Shown: positions 61,933 through 64,000 of the stretch, one piece after another
Numbering within the stretch: the first letter of the stretch is position 1
How the letters are laid out: each line of letters begins with the position of its first letter
NCBI RefSeq assembly: GCF_000497045.1
Contig: NW_015961956.1
Span: 372,001 to 436,000, forward strand
DNA: 64,000 bases
Source: Kalmanozyma brasiliensis GHG001
Taxonomy: Eukaryota; Basidiomycota; Ustilaginomycetes; Ustilaginales
Direction of reading: 5' to 3'
Notes under the pieces: model-generated
Told to the model about the DNA's origin: nothing
The model's input: only the letters and a program-made list of their open reading frames with translations
The model's database searches: none
Made by a program: the position numbers and the translations under genes

Positions 61933-62899
61933 CTTGCTTGGTTCTGTCGCGTTTCGAAAGGGTACCTTTGGATGCTGGGCGCGATGCTGTCTTGTTGTCT
62001 CTGCGCTCGTTGTTGTTCGCCCTGCAAGTCCCCTGAGTCGACCTGATTGGTTGCGAATGGATCGATGGATGGAAGAGGATGCTCGGAGAGAACGAATTTA
62101 GACGTCGGAAGGACAAGAAGCGGAAAAGATTGACCCGGACAGGCAGGAGCGTATCAAGTGGAGGCGGGCCAAGCTGGTATGTGCGTCTATCCGAGGCCAA
62201 GTCTTTGTGCGAATTGTGAATGGGGACCGCTTTCTGATACAGAGCCGGGGATCGACTCGGATCCAACGGGCGGGAGCACCACTTGCGTCGGAGAACGACT
62301 CCTTTTTGACGTTGCCCGAATGCAATCCAGTCATCCTTGCAGCATCCTTCGTCGACTCTTATTGCCGCTTCGTCCCCGGCGAGGCTGTCCACACTTCACC
62401 ATCATGTCAGACTGTCATATTCAGCGCTTCTGCAGCAACCACTTGCTCGATGCACGACACTATCCGTGTTCTGCCCAACGGGAGCTGTCTTCGTCGTGAG
62501 CTCCAAGTAACGGGCTATCGAGGTGCTGTCGAAGCTGTCCGACAGGTCGTGAACGAGAGTCGCGCTACGTCACTCGACAGCTTTCAGCTCGTGTCACATG
62601 GAGTTTCCAGCCTGCTGCACACGGGCCATCTTGGGCTGAGGGAATTTCCTGCATTGTCATAGCCGTGGGGCTAACATTCACGACAAATGCATCGAGATCC
62701 AGTCTGATAGACCCTGACCCGATGAGTTTTCGCCGCTCCACATGTCTGAGCAAAGCAGCTCGACGCCTTCTTCGAAGGGTCCTTGCTCTATCATTCGCAC
62801 TCGTTCGCCTTCATACCTTCGACGAGACCAGCAAGCAACGTAAGCTCGAAACGAACCACATACATACGAGAAGCGGCAAGTGCTACTCAGACTTTCAGG
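61933..62899. other. Divergent promoter region
   Basis: About 970 bp between the DUF3429 gene (minus) and the Cox14-like gene (plus). No gene is supported; the frame at 62207-62662 has no domain and no ATG of good context. Confidence 0.5.
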
Positions 62900-63350
62900 A
62901 TGTCGAAGCGCATGAGCTTCGTCGATTTGGCGCATCGAGGTGCCGTCACTGGCCTCGTTGGTCTCGGTGTAGGTTGCAGCCCAGATCCTCAAGTGGGCTT
63001 CCGTGCCTATCGTATACATCGCTGACCCTCATCCTTTGCTTTGCGCTTGCTACCTTTCTCGCGGCCAATCAAGATCTGGGGCCTGTGGCTCACAGCTGCG
63101 GTCTGGAAGTCCCGTCGAGACGAGCGACTGGTATGTCTTCATCCTTTCTCGCCTACTTCGCGCATCGCTGACCCATGCTGACCCATGCACTTCCACCCAC
63201 GCACGTATGCTGTCACTCTCGCAGATCATCTCTGCCAACGGCGGCCAGATCCCCATCTCGCAACAAGCAATTGTACTAGCTCAGCAGAACGGCCAAGATC
63301 CATATCCTATCACCAACGATCCTAAGCACGAACCCGGCCGTCGGGTATAG
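62900..63350 (+). CDS. Small Cox14-like mitochondrial assembly protein, three exons, 83 aa
   Basis: Exon 1 is 62900-62968 (MSKRMSFVDLAHRGAVTGL to GLG), exon 2 is 63074-63130 (IWGLWLTAAVWKSRRDERL), and exon 3 is 63225-63350 (IISANGGQIPISQQAIVLAQ to GRRV). All junctions are phase 0. The introns are 105 and 94 nt, start GTAGGT and GTATGT, end AAG and CAG, and each has a GCTGAC branch site. The D-x-x-HR-x-x-V-x-G-L-V-G-L start and a single transmembrane helix, followed by a short polar tail, fit the Cox14 family of cytochrome c oxidase assembly factors. The weak AAG acceptor of intron 1 lowers certainty. An alternative is another small inner-membrane protein of the same size. Confidence 0.6.
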
Positions 63351-64000
63351 CGTCGCAGCTGCCGCACTTCTGCGGCTTCGTTAGACGGCCTTCAAGCGCT
63401 CTGAAACGTCGAGACTGCGGTCAGAGTCTACGCCGGAATTCAGCAGGCTCTTGGGCACGAGCGTGCCGCCGGAAATCTGCGTAGTCCTTACTCGGACAAA
63501 ATGATTGCACTCGATCACGTAGTAGATTGCTCTCCCCCTTCATCCAAGCAGCTCAACATTTTTCTGGCATTAACGCCCTCATCCGTTACCCCCGTACCTT
63601 CTTCGCCAAGTCGGTCTGCCTCTTCGATGCTCATTTCGCTGTATTTGCAATTGTACTTTTACGCAACCATTCGATCCCTGTGCAGCTGTGCATACGGAGT
63701 GGAAAGACGAGCGCCTGGAGCGTCAGTCTGGCCACAGTCTGGAAGCTCTTAAGCGCACATTGGTGTTCACTCGCCCGGCACTGGGCTTGTTGGTGTGCAG
63801 TTCAGCGACAGAACCACGACTTGCTGAAGCCGGATGAACAGCATATTTGGTCCTCAAAAACGGACAGCTAAATTGAGGCTCAAAATTCACATTCAGTGAG
63901 TGCATGATTAGCCCAATAGCAAATCATAATGCCAGACAAACACCACTAGAGGTAGCTAAGAGCGAGAATGACATGCATTCAAGTTGCGCTGCAGAGACAA
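63351..64000. other. Right end of the window
   Basis: About 650 bp after the Cox14-like gene with no supported gene. Frames at 63501-63752 and 63723-63905 have no recognisable feature. A neighbouring gene may begin beyond the window. Confidence 0.5.

Overview
The window looks like nuclear DNA of a basidiomycete smut fungus (Ustilaginaceae, Ustilago/Sporisorium type). The signs are moderately GC-rich DNA, mostly intronless large reading frames, a few short GT-AG introns whose branch points read CTGAC or CTGAT, pyrimidine-rich leaders with (TC)n tracts, Ser/Gln/Ala-rich low-complexity proteins, and a eukaryotic tRNA-Tyr(GUA) with the usual intron after the anticodon. The species cannot be fixed by reading alone. 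I see no virus, transposon, plasmid or CRISPR array.

Layout. 1-6159: about 6 kb without a supported gene, ending in a pyrimidine-rich leader of a Pho85-type (Pcl) cyclin gene (6160-8016). A degenerate repeat cluster fills the convergent 3' space between the cyclin and a WD40 protein gene (8433-10130, minus). 13088-16555: Snt2-like chromatin reader (BAH, PHD, SANT, GATA-like, PHD/ePHD). 16904-18171 minus: Yap/KapC-type bZIP factor with one intron, divergent from an Ssh4/Ear1-like SPRY membrane adaptor with two PPxY motifs (19269-21551). 21911-22459 minus: Arf6 GTPase. 23344-24850 minus: O-acetylhomoserine sulfhydrylase with one intron, divergent from actin-capping protein beta (25452-26522). 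27044-28396: N-terminally anchored unknown protein with Atg8-interaction-like motifs. 29796-32063: UDP-glucose pyrophosphorylase with four exons. 32238-32972 minus: U1A/U2B''-type RNA-binding protein. 33612-34985: Flx1-like mitochondrial carrier, ending 27 bp from the stop of a convergent DUF1330-like gene (35013-35882).

37034-37960 is an intradiol ring-cleavage dioxygenase, divergent from the DUF1330-like gene and followed by a small membrane protein (38502-38945) and a short-chain dehydrogenase (39657-40604). This is a possible small aromatic-catabolism neighbourhood. 42525-45818 encodes a large Lys/Pro/Ala-rich protein with a BTB-like C-terminus. It converges with a very large VWA8-type AAA/VWA protein, probably mitochondrial (45864-50735). 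A tRNA-Tyr gene (51201-51306, minus) precedes a weakly characterised PAS-like protein (51456-53279, minus). About 4 kb without a supported gene follow, then a stand-alone response-regulator receiver (57342-58145), three-exon VTC1 (58897-59532, minus), a DUF3429 mitochondrial membrane protein (60643-61932, minus) and a tiny three-exon Cox14-like gene (62900-63350).

Most genes are unrelated housekeeping or regulatory genes, as expected of a fungal chromosome arm. The observations most worth a second look are the repeat cluster at 8085-8390, the dioxygenase neighbourhood, the Atg8-motif membrane protein, the in-frame 102-nt intron of the capping-protein gene, the inserted receiver domain, the two long gene-free stretches and the concealed Cox14-like gene. 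Exon boundaries were worked out by eye from splice signals, frame and family alignment recalled from knowledge. No search was run.
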